Origin: JAGDMJ01 sp963809695
Lineage (GTDB): Bacteria > Bacteroidota > Ignavibacteria > UBA10030 > UBA6906
Assembly (NCBI GenBank): GCA_963809695.1
Contig: CAWEKI010000007.1
Location: 62,001 to 126,000, forward strand
Direction: 5' to 3'
DNA length: 64,000 nt
A model generated the notes under the pieces. That model was not told the DNA's origin, ran no database searches, and saw only the letters and a program-made list of their open reading frames with translations. The translations under genes were made by a program, and so were the position numbers. Positions 53,734 to 62,634 of the stretch are shown here, piece after piece; positions within the stretch are counted from its first letter, which is position 1, and every line of letters starts with the position of its first letter.

Positions 53734-55208
53734 CCTTCTCTCCATTCAATCGTTCCCGTCCAGCCAAAATGGGGCTGGAAACCCAGTTGCTCTTCGGAGC
53801 GCCATTCCTCCAAAGGTCTGTTCCAGCAGGGCACATTGCTCAGGGGATGGATCTGTCCGCGACTCCCATGGAACAAGGGAAACGCATGCGCATCATACGC
53901 GCGCGCGATCAAAGGAAGCCGGTTGTCATCGAACCCCATCAGGCGGGCGCAGACCGTATCGACCCCGACCGGGTCACGGCCGCCAATGAGAAGCCCCGCC
54001 TCCCGGCGCGTGCCCGCAACCGGACCGTTTCCTTCCATGGCCGCGATCCCATCCACCACGGACAGATACCGCTTGGGTGGACTGCCTGGATGCATGACTC
54101 CATTCGCATCGGAGTAGAGGAGAATGCGGTTCAGGTCTAGCGACATTCTCCACACGGTATCGTTCCCGTGCCAGTTGCCTGACCGGACGACCTTTTCGGT
54201 ATCTCCGAAGACCTCATAGCCGACGCGCTTGGTCCTCCGCGCCACGTCTTTGAACCAGGAAAGCTCCTTCAGAAGAAGCTTTTTGGAAGAACGCACGACG
54301 ACGTTCTCCAGCGAACGCCGCACGGACGACCGTTCGAATTGATCCCCTCCCGTCCTCGGCGAACCGAACACATAATGCGGCAGCCAATTCTTGTTGGCAT
54401 TGATACCGACCAGGCTCTTCAGGTTGACGGTGATTCCGCACTTTTTATGCGTCTTCAATTTCGGGAGGTTGATGAAGACATCTGCAACCAGGGGGCTTTT
54501 GCTCACCGCATATTCATGCCGCCCCTTGCGGTGATGCTCGTTCGTCTCCTTCCAGTTGTAGTCCGCTCCATAGTAGACTTTCCGCGCGTCATCCAGTTCC
54601 GCAAACATGCTGTGATCCCGGAGATCTACGTTAACGCTACCGCGGGGATCGCCCGGAAGCTGCACCGATCGGACATAGATGCCATCCTTGTCAACGTGGT
54701 GTGTCTGCCGCATGTCCAGCACCTCGATGGGAAAATGCAGGCTGTCCGCATACATCCGGCGAATCTCATCCAGGCCCATGCGCTCACGGATAATGTCGAA
54801 GAGCGAATCCGTCTGGGGCGCATCGCCGATGATGATCTTCCCGCGACCCTCGAGAGCGATGTACACGTAGTCCGCCACGGCACGGATCACCGAGCCGTGC
54901 GTGATCACATAGTCCCAGTCGTCGTTGAGCCGGTGCTTATGGGAGATCATATTCGGCTTCAGGAAGACCGTCTCCCCGGGATGGATCAGCCAGCCAAGAG
55001 GGTTCCACGCCGCGGTTCCGAAATTCCCTGCATCGTATCCCATCAACCGGAACAGCTCCCGGAGGGACCGATACACTTCATTGTGAGGATCGGTACCGGG
55101 GGCGAACCGTATCTCGGGAAAAACTTCGGGGGGATTGAATGGTGGCAGGTCGGGATACCTCCCCCCGGCCTGTCGCAGTACCCCAACATCTGTCATCCCT
55201 CTGATCAT
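53730..55208 (-). CDS. DUF362 protein
   Basis: From the ATG at 55208 this is a 492-residue protein with the DUF362 hallmarks VFLKPNMISHK, IIIGDAPQTDS and DVFINLPKLKTHKKCGITV, then NLKSLVG. No ferredoxin Cys motif is present. Function is unknown; relatives occur near polysaccharide genes. The start overlaps the acetyltransferase stop by 4 bp (ATGA), and the longer frame to 55361 is rejected for that reason. Confidence 0.88.
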   Translation of the reverse strand: MIRGMTDVGVLRQAGGRYPDLPPFNPPEVFPEIRFAPGTDPHNEVYRSLRELFRLMGYDAGNFGTAAWNPLGWLIHPGETVFLKPNMISHKHRLNDDWDYVITHGSVIRAVADYVYIALEGRGKIIIGDAPQTDSLFDIIRERMGLDEIRRMYADSLHFPIEVLDMRQTHHVDKDGIYVRSVQLPGDPRGSVNVDLRDHSMFAELDDARKVYYGADYNWKETNEHHRKGRHEYAVSKSPLVADVFINLPKLKTHKKCGITVNLKSLVGINANKNWLPHYVFGSPRTGGDQFERSSVRRSLENVVVRSSKKLLLKELSWFKDVARRTKRVGYEVFGDTEKVVRSGNWHGNDTVWRMSLDLNRILLYSDANGVMHPGSPPKRYLSVVDGIAAMEGNGPVAGTRREAGLLIGGRDPVGVDTVCARLMGFDDNRLPLIARAYDAHAFPLFHGSRGQIHPLSNVPCWNRPLEEWRSEEQLGFQPHFGWTGTIEWREG

Positions 55209-56356
55209 ATCGACTCCGACTCCAGGCGGCCGTCGGGCTTTGCTTTCAACCACCTCCGCTTTCCCCGTGCCACAGCATCCCGCATCGCAAGTCCCCCCCA
55301 ATAGAGATATCCCTTCGTACCCTTCGCTCCGGCCGCAATGGCCGTTGCACGGGAATACCACCGCGTGGTAATGCCGGTGTATTGCTTGTGCTGATAGTCG
55401 CCTCCCATAAGGTCGCTCGACACAGATCCCTCATCGAACGCGTCTATGGTCGCCCGCATCGCGAGCACTTCGCCGACACTGAATCGCATCAACGCATGGC
55501 CGGGATCACGGCCGATCAGGTATTGGTAGTTTCGGCGATGCATATCGAACACAAGAAGGCCACAGATACGCGCCTGCCCACTCCGCGTGAAGTAGATACG
55601 CGCACTCCCTTCCGGCATGAGACATTCGGTCACACTCCGGAGAAATTCCGTGAACCTGGAACTGCCGAAACGCCCGGATTGGCCGTCACGCACCCAGCGT
55701 GTGGTATGCAGGCGAACAAGGTCATCATAGGCCTTCCCTCCATCCCACCGGGTCACCACTTCAACTTCCGCTCCTGCTGCCTCGAGCAACCGCTGATCTC
55801 TCCGAAGCCCCCGGCGCCTCCGCTTCGACAGCATTTTGAGATACGTCTCCCCGTTCGTCGCACCTTCAATAACGAAATGAGGCCTGGAGTGCGGAACATG
55901 CCGAACGTGCGCCGCCACGCTCAGCCGGCCGACGAACGCCTTCATGAACTCCGACTCCTGTGGAAATCCATGAAAATCCACGACGTCAACATCGCCGCGC
56001 TTCAGTTCGTCGGAACACAGGGAAGCTGCAGCTTGTGCGATCTCCTCGACACACCTTCCGTCTACCAGGGGGAAATACTCGCCATACGTTTCCTCCTCCC
56101 CCAGGAGGCTCATCCGGCGGAATCGCACCGGCCCAGCCTGCTTTACCCCTTTGAAACCCGGGATGACTCCGACAAGCAGACCCTCGTTCCAGAATGTGTA
56201 GACATTCAGACTCCCCAAAGCCCCGTACACTTTCCACCATGTGGCAAGCCAGTCGTGCAACTGGAAGAGTGAACCATCGGTCTCGCGGTGAAGTTCCCCC
56301 CAGGGGACCCGGAGCTTGAGGAATTCATCATACGTGGTGACGATCCGGCTTTCCAT
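55205..56356 (-). CDS. FemAB-like acyltransferase (Acetyltransf_6/BioF2-like)
   Basis: This 383-residue protein has the two-lobed GNAT/FemAB pattern: SLFQLHDWLATWW at the N-terminus, then YLKMLSKRRRRGLRRDQRLL in the middle and SDLMGGDYQHKQYTGITTR near the end. Such proteins are widespread in exopolysaccharide loci and are thought to acylate or aminoacylate glycans. The ATG at 56356 has GGAGAGG upstream. It is the first gene of the minus-strand glycan cluster. Confidence 0.85.
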   Translation of the reverse strand: MESRIVTTYDEFLKLRVPWGELHRETDGSLFQLHDWLATWWKVYGALGSLNVYTFWNEGLLVGVIPGFKGVKQAGPVRFRRMSLLGEEETYGEYFPLVDGRCVEEIAQAAASLCSDELKRGDVDVVDFHGFPQESEFMKAFVGRLSVAAHVRHVPHSRPHFVIEGATNGETYLKMLSKRRRRGLRRDQRLLEAAGAEVEVVTRWDGGKAYDDLVRLHTTRWVRDGQSGRFGSSRFTEFLRSVTECLMPEGSARIYFTRSGQARICGLLVFDMHRRNYQYLIGRDPGHALMRFSVGEVLAMRATIDAFDEGSVSSDLMGGDYQHKQYTGITTRWYSRATAIAAGAKGTKGYLYWGGLAMRDAVARGKRRWLKAKPDGRLESESI

Positions 56357-56495
56357 CAGACATCCTCTCCATAAACGAGTCAAGGAGAGAAATCCCTTGG
56401 TCATTTCGTGTGACCGCGCACACGTGGATACATGTCACCAGAATGACTTCAAAAGGCTCCCCCGATACTAACACGATCCGCCCCCTCTTTGGTTC

Positions 56496-59400
56496 TCACT
56501 TGAGGTACAGGAGCCGTCTTGTTTGCACATAATCGCCTGCTTCGAACACGTAGAAATACGCGCCGCTGGCCAGCTGACCCCCGGCGAACGCCACTTCGTA
56601 CCTTCCTGCTGCCTGGTCTGCGTCCACCAAGGTTTTGACGAGCTGACCAAGGGTAGTGTAGAGTACGATGCGGACATGAACATTTACCGGGATTTCATAC
56701 CGGATTGCCGTGGTGGGATTGAAAGGATTCGGATAATTCTGCTCAAGGGAATAATCCCGGGGAACAGCGGACGACGAACCGGACCCTGCTGTGGTGAACA
56801 CCAGCGTGGAACTGAACGCGCCCACCCCTCCTGTCCCTTTCGCCCGTACCCGCGCAAAATAGCGTGTCGACGGATCCAGAGAGGCGATGGCCCTGACAGT
56901 GTCCATGAGCGTTGAATCGTTGACAGTCAGAGTAACGAACAGCGAATCCTTGGCGACCTGGAGGTGATATGTAGTTGCGCCCGGTGTTGTCGGCCAGGAC
57001 AGCGTAGCCGATGTCGTCTGGGGCAGAGACGCCAGGACAATTTCCCGGGGAGCGGAAGGGGGTGCCGGTACCGTGGAGAATCCATAGGGCAGGCTGAATG
57101 CGCTCACCGCGCGGTCGTTCATTGCCCGCACGCGTGCAAAGTACGCAGTAGCATAGTCAAGCGGACCCACGTGAGTCAGAGTGTCGGTAAACGTGGAGTC
57201 ATTCAGAATAATCACCTTGAACTGCAGGTCCGTTGCCAACTGGAGTTGGTAGCGGACGGCACCTGGTACCGACAGCCACCGGATCGAAGTCACCAGAGGG
57301 AGGTTAATGCCTTGCCCCGGCATACTCACGATAGAAGGTACGGAAAGCTGCCCTGCGCTCGTTGAGAACACCAGGGGGGTCGAGAACGGACTGTGGCCGA
57401 TAGTGTTCCAAGCACGGAGACGGAAGTAGTATGTGGTGGCATCCTGCAGCGGACCCAGATGCCGGACAGTATCCGTCACCGTGGAATCATTCAGGAGGAG
57501 ATTGTTGAACAACGAATCCAGGGACAGCTGAAGATGGTATGACGTGGCACCGGGAGATGGATGCCACACAACGGTGATGGCAATTGGTTGCTGATCCACC
57601 TGGCCCGGCAATGGCAAGAGGACCGGTACCGTGAGCTCGGACGCACGCACGGTAAACTGAACCGGGACACTGAACGCACTGCTCCCCACAGGACTGGTTG
57701 CCCGGATCCGCAAAAAGTACCGGGCTCCAGGCTGCAGTGGTCCCACAACACACGACGTGTCCGCAAGCGTGGAATCGTTCAGAACGAACGCCGTGAACTT
57801 GTCATCGGTGGCAACCTGCAAGTGATAGTGTACAGCTCCGGCGACCCGTCTCCAGGCAACCGTAAATGGAACAGGCTGCAGCGTATCGGGTTGGGGTGTC
57901 AGCACCGGGGTGGAGAGAACTGCCGGCACTGTCGTGAACGAGTAAACGGGGCTGAACGAACTCAGGCCCATCGCGCCCCTTGACCTCACGTGCCAGTAAT
58001 ATGTCGAGAGATTGTTGAGTGAGGAAAGTTGGTATTGCGTGTCCACCACGGCGGTGTCCGACACAACGTTGACAGCGAAGCCGCTGTCAAGCGCGACCTC
58101 CACCGCATAGGAAAACGCTTCGACGGTCTGCTGCCAGCGCAGCGTAACCTTAGTCGGTTGATCGGTTGACCATCGTGGAGGAGCAACAGGAAGCGGCCCC
58201 GGAAGCGCGGGAACGGCCGGGGTCAGCATAACATTGTCAATATAGTATTCATCCCCCGCTGCTGCATAGGGAGCGAACCAGAACAGCACGCGCGCGTCGT
58301 TCACCGGAGAAGTGAAATTGGACGTCGTGAATTCGGTGGTGAAGACCTTCCAGGTGGTGTCCAGGTTGAACCGAACCGCGCCCAACCCGTAATTCGTGTA
58401 GGGGGGTGAATGCTTTGCCACCGAAACGTCGACGTCATCTCCGGATTTCGAGAAGGCGGCAAAACTGAAGATATACTTCGTGTTCGGCTCAAGAGGAACA
58501 TTGTACTGAAAGATCTGGGTATTGTCTCCGGTGGCAATGATGTGAAGCTTGCCGGCGTGATCACCGGTAAATCCCGGAGAGGCAACCAAGAACTCCGCCT
58601 GGCCATTGGAGTATGACCACCACGAATTCAGGCCATTGTCAAACTTCGGGTTTGACAGAATATTCGCCGGTGGATTTCCCGGATCGATCGTGGTCAGCGA
58701 CCAGACTTGAGACCAGTCACTTGTTCCCGCCGCATTCGTCGCGTTGACCCGCCAGTAATATGTCGTCGCGGATTTCAAAGAAGAGAGACCAAAGAATGCA
58801 TCTGTGGTAACAACGTCGAAGTCGCGCGTCGCGAAATTCGCATCGGTGGACACCTGCACTTGATAACTCAGAGCGGAACTGATGGGGCTCCACCGCAAAG
58901 TAACGTCGGGATTCAGCGAGCCCGCACCATTATCCGGCGAGAACAGCAATGGGGGCGAGGGACGAGTGGGAGGAGGAGGAGGAACCTGTCCACCCAGTTC
59001 GTGTGCCCCGATGTCTGGAGCATTCCCCTGGAAGCGATCGCTGCGATAGTAGAATATCCGTGCCCCTTGTGTCCAGCTGCGGGAACCATTCAAAGTGATC
59101 GTATTCGTGCCATAATCGATGGTGTTGATTCCCACCGGCGGCCCCGCTTCGATCTTGATGGAATCTCCGTACACACCCGGCACCCCCCAGCCGTCTATGA
59201 AGTAACCTGCATCGGCTACCACCAACGTCGTCCCACTTCCGGCGCTGGCAGCAGTGCTCAAATGCACTCCGGCGTCAATCGCGGGACTCCCCTGCCGCAA
59301 AGTAAAGTCCTTGCCCGGTCCCTGTCCCGTGGTATTGACAAACAGGGGGTCCCCCTCCCGGTTGGAAGCATCCCACTGGTCGGGCTTGAGGCGTTTGATG

Positions 59401-60635
59401 TCAGCGAGAGACCAGATGCCGATTTCCGTGCTGGATTCATAGCGGACCTTGGGTGGTTGTCCGTTCGCGCCGGCAAGGAGATTGCCTTCATAGCGATTGT
59501 TCATCGAGGCAAAGCTGTGGGCCACATCAATGTCATCCACCTGCACGTACGGTGAGCCGGCAATGATATTGTTCTTGAGCACGTTGTCGTTTTCGGTCAG
59601 ATCGCTCCTGTGGTTGTCGAAGCGCCAGCCTTCCTTCTGCCACTCTTTCTGATCGTTCTCGCCGTAGATCGTGTTGTTGTAGACTTTGTTGTACTGCAAG
59701 GAAGGGTTGCTCCCGTTGGCCGAACCGGTCATCGTCCCGACAACACCCGGCCATTGCCGATTGATGTAAACGGTACTCGTATCGTCATACAACGTATTGA
59801 ACCGGATAATGCAGTTGGTGCCGGTAAATTGCAGCGACCACCCGTTCCCTCCGGTCCAGACCAGCCCCGGATAGTACCCCTTGTTGTTCTCAAAGACGCA
59901 ACGCTGGACGCCGTCTTGCAGCGAAAAGTTCGTGTGGTTCTTGTAGGAGGTGTTGTTTCGCCAGATGTTATAGCTCTGATACGCACCGTCTTTGCTAAAA
60001 GAAGATGCAAAAGCAACATGTTCGCACCGGGTCGCGGTGTTCCCGTCAATCAAATTGTGATGCGAAGTGCCAATCAGTCGAAGTCCATCCCCGCCTGTGG
60101 GTTCGTCACCTGTCTGGCTCGCACCATCGGGGTCCTGCCGGTCAAGATAGTTGTTTTGGATGACACAGTAGCTCGCCCCGTCCACGCTGAATGCCGAGTA
60201 GTTGCCCCGTCCACCATAGAATGAAGAGTTGCGAATGGTGATGTAGGAGGAGCCGACGAGTTCGGCCATCCGGTAGGATGCGTGGACCTCGAAACCGTCC
60301 ACGACGATGTAACTGTGCTTGGGGCCGAGTTGGATACCGATTGCGGCATTGAGCACCGCATGCTCTCCAGGTGCCACCTGGTAGGTGATAGGGTTGCCTG
60401 GCTGGCCGCTGTTGCGGGGTTGAACGCCTTCGCTATATTGTCCCCCATGAACGATGACTACATCGCCGGCAACGACTGCGCCGTTGGCCTTGGCCATCGT
60501 CCGCCAGGCCGAACTGGGACTGGTTCCGCTGTTGGCGTCGGTTCCATTGGAAGAGACGTGATAGGTGCCTCCTTGCACAGTACATACTGCTCCAAGGAGA
60601 AACACAACTGCCAATGCGCAAACCCGAAGGTTCAT
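56496..60635 (-). CDS. Secreted right-handed beta-helix protein with FnIII, CBM and T9SS tail
   Basis: This approximately 1379-residue protein has a signal peptide (about 1-22), a parallel beta-helix domain (about 25-550, rich in N-N, I-R-N and G-N-x-x-x-x-N turns), one FnIII-like domain, and a carbohydrate-binding module (about 665-815). The module is related to those of the protein at 4-7122. Five more FnIII-like domains and a T9SS sorting domain (NYPNPFNPTTAIRYEIP) follow. It probably binds or cleaves polysaccharide at the surface; no lyase active site can be assigned by eye. It is one of three tandem paralogues. Confidence 0.88.
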   Translation of the reverse strand: MNLRVCALAVVFLLGAVCTVQGGTYHVSSNGTDANSGTSPSSAWRTMAKANGAVVAGDVVIVHGGQYSEGVQPRNSGQPGNPITYQVAPGEHAVLNAAIGIQLGPKHSYIVVDGFEVHASYRMAELVGSSYITIRNSSFYGGRGNYSAFSVDGASYCVIQNNYLDRQDPDGASQTGDEPTGGDGLRLIGTSHHNLIDGNTATRCEHVAFASSFSKDGAYQSYNIWRNNTSYKNHTNFSLQDGVQRCVFENNKGYYPGLVWTGGNGWSLQFTGTNCIIRFNTLYDDTSTVYINRQWPGVVGTMTGSANGSNPSLQYNKVYNNTIYGENDQKEWQKEGWRFDNHRSDLTENDNVLKNNIIAGSPYVQVDDIDVAHSFASMNNRYEGNLLAGANGQPPKVRYESSTEIGIWSLADIKRLKPDQWDASNREGDPLFVNTTGQGPGKDFTLRQGSPAIDAGVHLSTAASAGSGTTLVVADAGYFIDGWGVPGVYGDSIKIEAGPPVGINTIDYGTNTITLNGSRSWTQGARIFYYRSDRFQGNAPDIGAHELGGQVPPPPPTRPSPPLLFSPDNGAGSLNPDVTLRWSPISSALSYQVQVSTDANFATRDFDVVTTDAFFGLSSLKSATTYYWRVNATNAAGTSDWSQVWSLTTIDPGNPPANILSNPKFDNGLNSWWSYSNGQAEFLVASPGFTGDHAGKLHIIATGDNTQIFQYNVPLEPNTKYIFSFAAFSKSGDDVDVSVAKHSPPYTNYGLGAVRFNLDTTWKVFTTEFTTSNFTSPVNDARVLFWFAPYAAAGDEYYIDNVMLTPAVPALPGPLPVAPPRWSTDQPTKVTLRWQQTVEAFSYAVEVALDSGFAVNVVSDTAVVDTQYQLSSLNNLSTYYWHVRSRGAMGLSSFSPVYSFTTVPAVLSTPVLTPQPDTLQPVPFTVAWRRVAGAVHYHLQVATDDKFTAFVLNDSTLADTSCVVGPLQPGARYFLRIRATSPVGSSAFSVPVQFTVRASELTVPVLLPLPGQVDQQPIAITVVWHPSPGATSYHLQLSLDSLFNNLLLNDSTVTDTVRHLGPLQDATTYYFRLRAWNTIGHSPFSTPLVFSTSAGQLSVPSIVSMPGQGINLPLVTSIRWLSVPGAVRYQLQLATDLQFKVIILNDSTFTDTLTHVGPLDYATAYFARVRAMNDRAVSAFSLPYGFSTVPAPPSAPREIVLASLPQTTSATLSWPTTPGATTYHLQVAKDSLFVTLTVNDSTLMDTVRAIASLDPSTRYFARVRAKGTGGVGAFSSTLVFTTAGSGSSSAVPRDYSLEQNYPNPFNPTTAIRYEIPVNVHVRIVLYTTLGQLVKTLVDADQAAGRYEVAFAGGQLASGAYFYVFEAGDYVQTRRLLYLK

Positions 60636-60745
60636 CAGCAAACAATATTAGTACATTCGTCATCCGGATTCCTCCCCTCCTCACCCAGCACTGCCTATCT
60701 CTGCTGCCAATCCCTTCTTGAACTAGCCTACTCTACCCCTCCCCA

Positions 60746-62488
60746 TCACCGGTTCGAAGATCCTTGCCCCGGTTTTCCACCCGACATCTTCTTCGAACTC
60801 CACGGGCTCTCGTGCGCGCCGACATCCGGTGCATTGCCCCGGAAACGGTCGCCGCGGTAGTAAAAGATCCGCGCCCCTTGCGCCCAGTTGCGGGGACTGC
60901 TCAAGGTCACGGTGTTGGTCCCGTAATCGACCTTGGTGATGCCCACCGGCGCTTCCGCTTCAATCTTGATCGAATCCCCCTCCACCTGAGGGATCCCCCA
61001 GCCGTCGATGAAATACCCTGCGTCGGCCACCGCCAAACTTGTGCTTGCGCTGCCGCTGCCTGTGGCCGTGGTCAGGTGCACCCCGGCATCGATGGCAGGA
61101 CTGCCCGGCCGCAGATCGAAGTCCTTGGACTGCCCCTGACCTGCTGTGTTGACAAACAATGGATCGGCCTGTATGTTGGACGCCGTCCATTCTTTGGGTT
61201 TCGCGAGCTTGACTTCATCAAGTGTCCAACGGTCATTGCCTCCACGATGCCCGTAGCGGACTTCAGCTGGACGCCCATTCGATCCATACAAGAGGTTTCC
61301 CTCGTACCGGTTATTCATGGAAGCCAGATTCCGCACCGCGTCGATATCATCAATCTGGACGTCTCCGGTAGCAGCGATGATATTGTTCTTGAACACGTTG
61401 TTATTCTGGTACATGCTGGTGCCGGTATTGTGGTCAATGCGCCAGCCTGCCTTCTTCCAATCCTTCTGGTCGGTCTCGCCGTAGACGGTGTTGTTGTAAA
61501 TCTTGTTGTACTGCATGGAGGGCTCACCACCGTTGGCCGAGCCCGAACCCGAACCCACAAGAGCCGGCCAGCGCCGGTTGGTGTAGACCGTGCCCGTGTC
61601 GTCGTACAAAGTGTTGAAGCGAATGATGCAGTAGCTGCCGGTGAACTGCAGGCAGTTGCCGTTGCCGCCTGTCCAGACCAGACCCGGGTAGTAGCCCGTG
61701 TTGTTCTCAAAGAGGCAGCGCTGCACGCCGTCCTGGAGCGAGTAGTTCGTGTGGTTCTTGTACGACGTGTTGTTCCGCCAGACGTTGTAGCTCTGGTAGA
61801 CGTCCGCTTTGCTGAAGGAGGAGGCAAAGCCGACATGCTCGCAACGGGTGACGGTGTTGCCCTCGATCAGATTGTGGTTGCTATTGCCGATGAGCCGGAG
61901 CCCGTCGCCGCCGGTGGGATTATCACCCGGCTGCGATGAACCGTCCGGGTCCTGCCGGTCCAGGGAGTTGTTCTGAATGACGCAATAACTGGCACCGTCC
62001 AGACTGAACGCCGAGTAATTGCCCCGGCCGCCGTACATCGTGCAGTTACGGATGGTGATGTAGGAGGAGCCGGTGATCTCCGCCACCCGATAAGTGGCAT
62101 GAATTTCAAATCCGTCAATGACAAGGTACTTGCTGTGTACACCCAGCTGAATACCCGTCGTTGCGTCAAGTATTACCTTCTCGCCTGGAGCAGCGCGGAA
62201 GATGATAGGACTATCAGGTTTGCCGCTGTTGACAGGGCTGATGCCGTCACCGTAGTGCCCCTCGTGAATTACGATGACATCTCCAGCTGTTGCGGTTTTG
62301 TTGGCCTTGTCAATCGATCGCCATGGCGCGCCCTGGGTTCCCGGATTGGTATCCTTGCCATTTGATGAGAGGTAGAACGTGGAAGGCGATGGCGAACGAG
62401 GAGCCTCAGACTGGCATGCAAACAGGGCTAGGACAATAAGCGGTGCGGCAGACAGCCTGAACCTCATCACTTCTGCAACAATGTTCAT
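60746..62488 (-). CDS. Beta-helix lipoprotein paralogue
   Basis: This 580-residue protein is a close paralogue of the beta-helix domain of the neighbouring gene, sharing GSSYITIRN, YGGRGNYSAFS and NNRYEGNLL. It lacks the FnIII, CBM and T9SS parts. Its N-terminus ends in LIVLALFAC, a lipobox, so it should be a lipoprotein. The start may be the ATG at 62467 instead. The C-terminus is short and polar after the GAHE segment that ends the helix domain in all three paralogues. Confidence 0.87.
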   Translation of the reverse strand: MNIVAEVMRFRLSAAPLIVLALFACQSEAPRSPSPSTFYLSSNGKDTNPGTQGAPWRSIDKANKTATAGDVIVIHEGHYGDGISPVNSGKPDSPIIFRAAPGEKVILDATTGIQLGVHSKYLVIDGFEIHATYRVAEITGSSYITIRNCTMYGGRGNYSAFSLDGASYCVIQNNSLDRQDPDGSSQPGDNPTGGDGLRLIGNSNHNLIEGNTVTRCEHVGFASSFSKADVYQSYNVWRNNTSYKNHTNYSLQDGVQRCLFENNTGYYPGLVWTGGNGNCLQFTGSYCIIRFNTLYDDTGTVYTNRRWPALVGSGSGSANGGEPSMQYNKIYNNTVYGETDQKDWKKAGWRIDHNTGTSMYQNNNVFKNNIIAATGDVQIDDIDAVRNLASMNNRYEGNLLYGSNGRPAEVRYGHRGGNDRWTLDEVKLAKPKEWTASNIQADPLFVNTAGQGQSKDFDLRPGSPAIDAGVHLTTATGSGSASTSLAVADAGYFIDGWGIPQVEGDSIKIEAEAPVGITKVDYGTNTVTLSSPRNWAQGARIFYYRGDRFRGNAPDVGAHESPWSSKKMSGGKPGQGSSNR

Positions 62489-62549
62489 ACTACCACGAAC
62501 ATAACCATAACTTTAGAAAAAAGAAAGTAAAAATGACGGTGATAACCAC

Positions 62550-62594
62550 AAAAAAAGTTATAGGGGTACGGCAGATATTCGCCGCACCCCTATG
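62550..62594 (-). terminator. Rho-independent terminator
   Basis: On the minus strand a 13-bp stem (one mismatch) formed by 62582-62594 and 62560-62572 is followed by a run of seven Ts (62550-62556). It lies 41 bp after the stop of the gene ending at 62635. Confidence 0.85.
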
Positions 62595-62634
62595 TTCGAG
62601 GTATGAGAACAACAGTGGATAGCTGTTACCGATG

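Noticed and set aside
38439..56356. The whole glycan cluster as recently acquired DNA
   Set aside because: I see no integrase, IS element, tRNA junction or evident composition break at its borders. Transfer is possible but not supported by what is visible.
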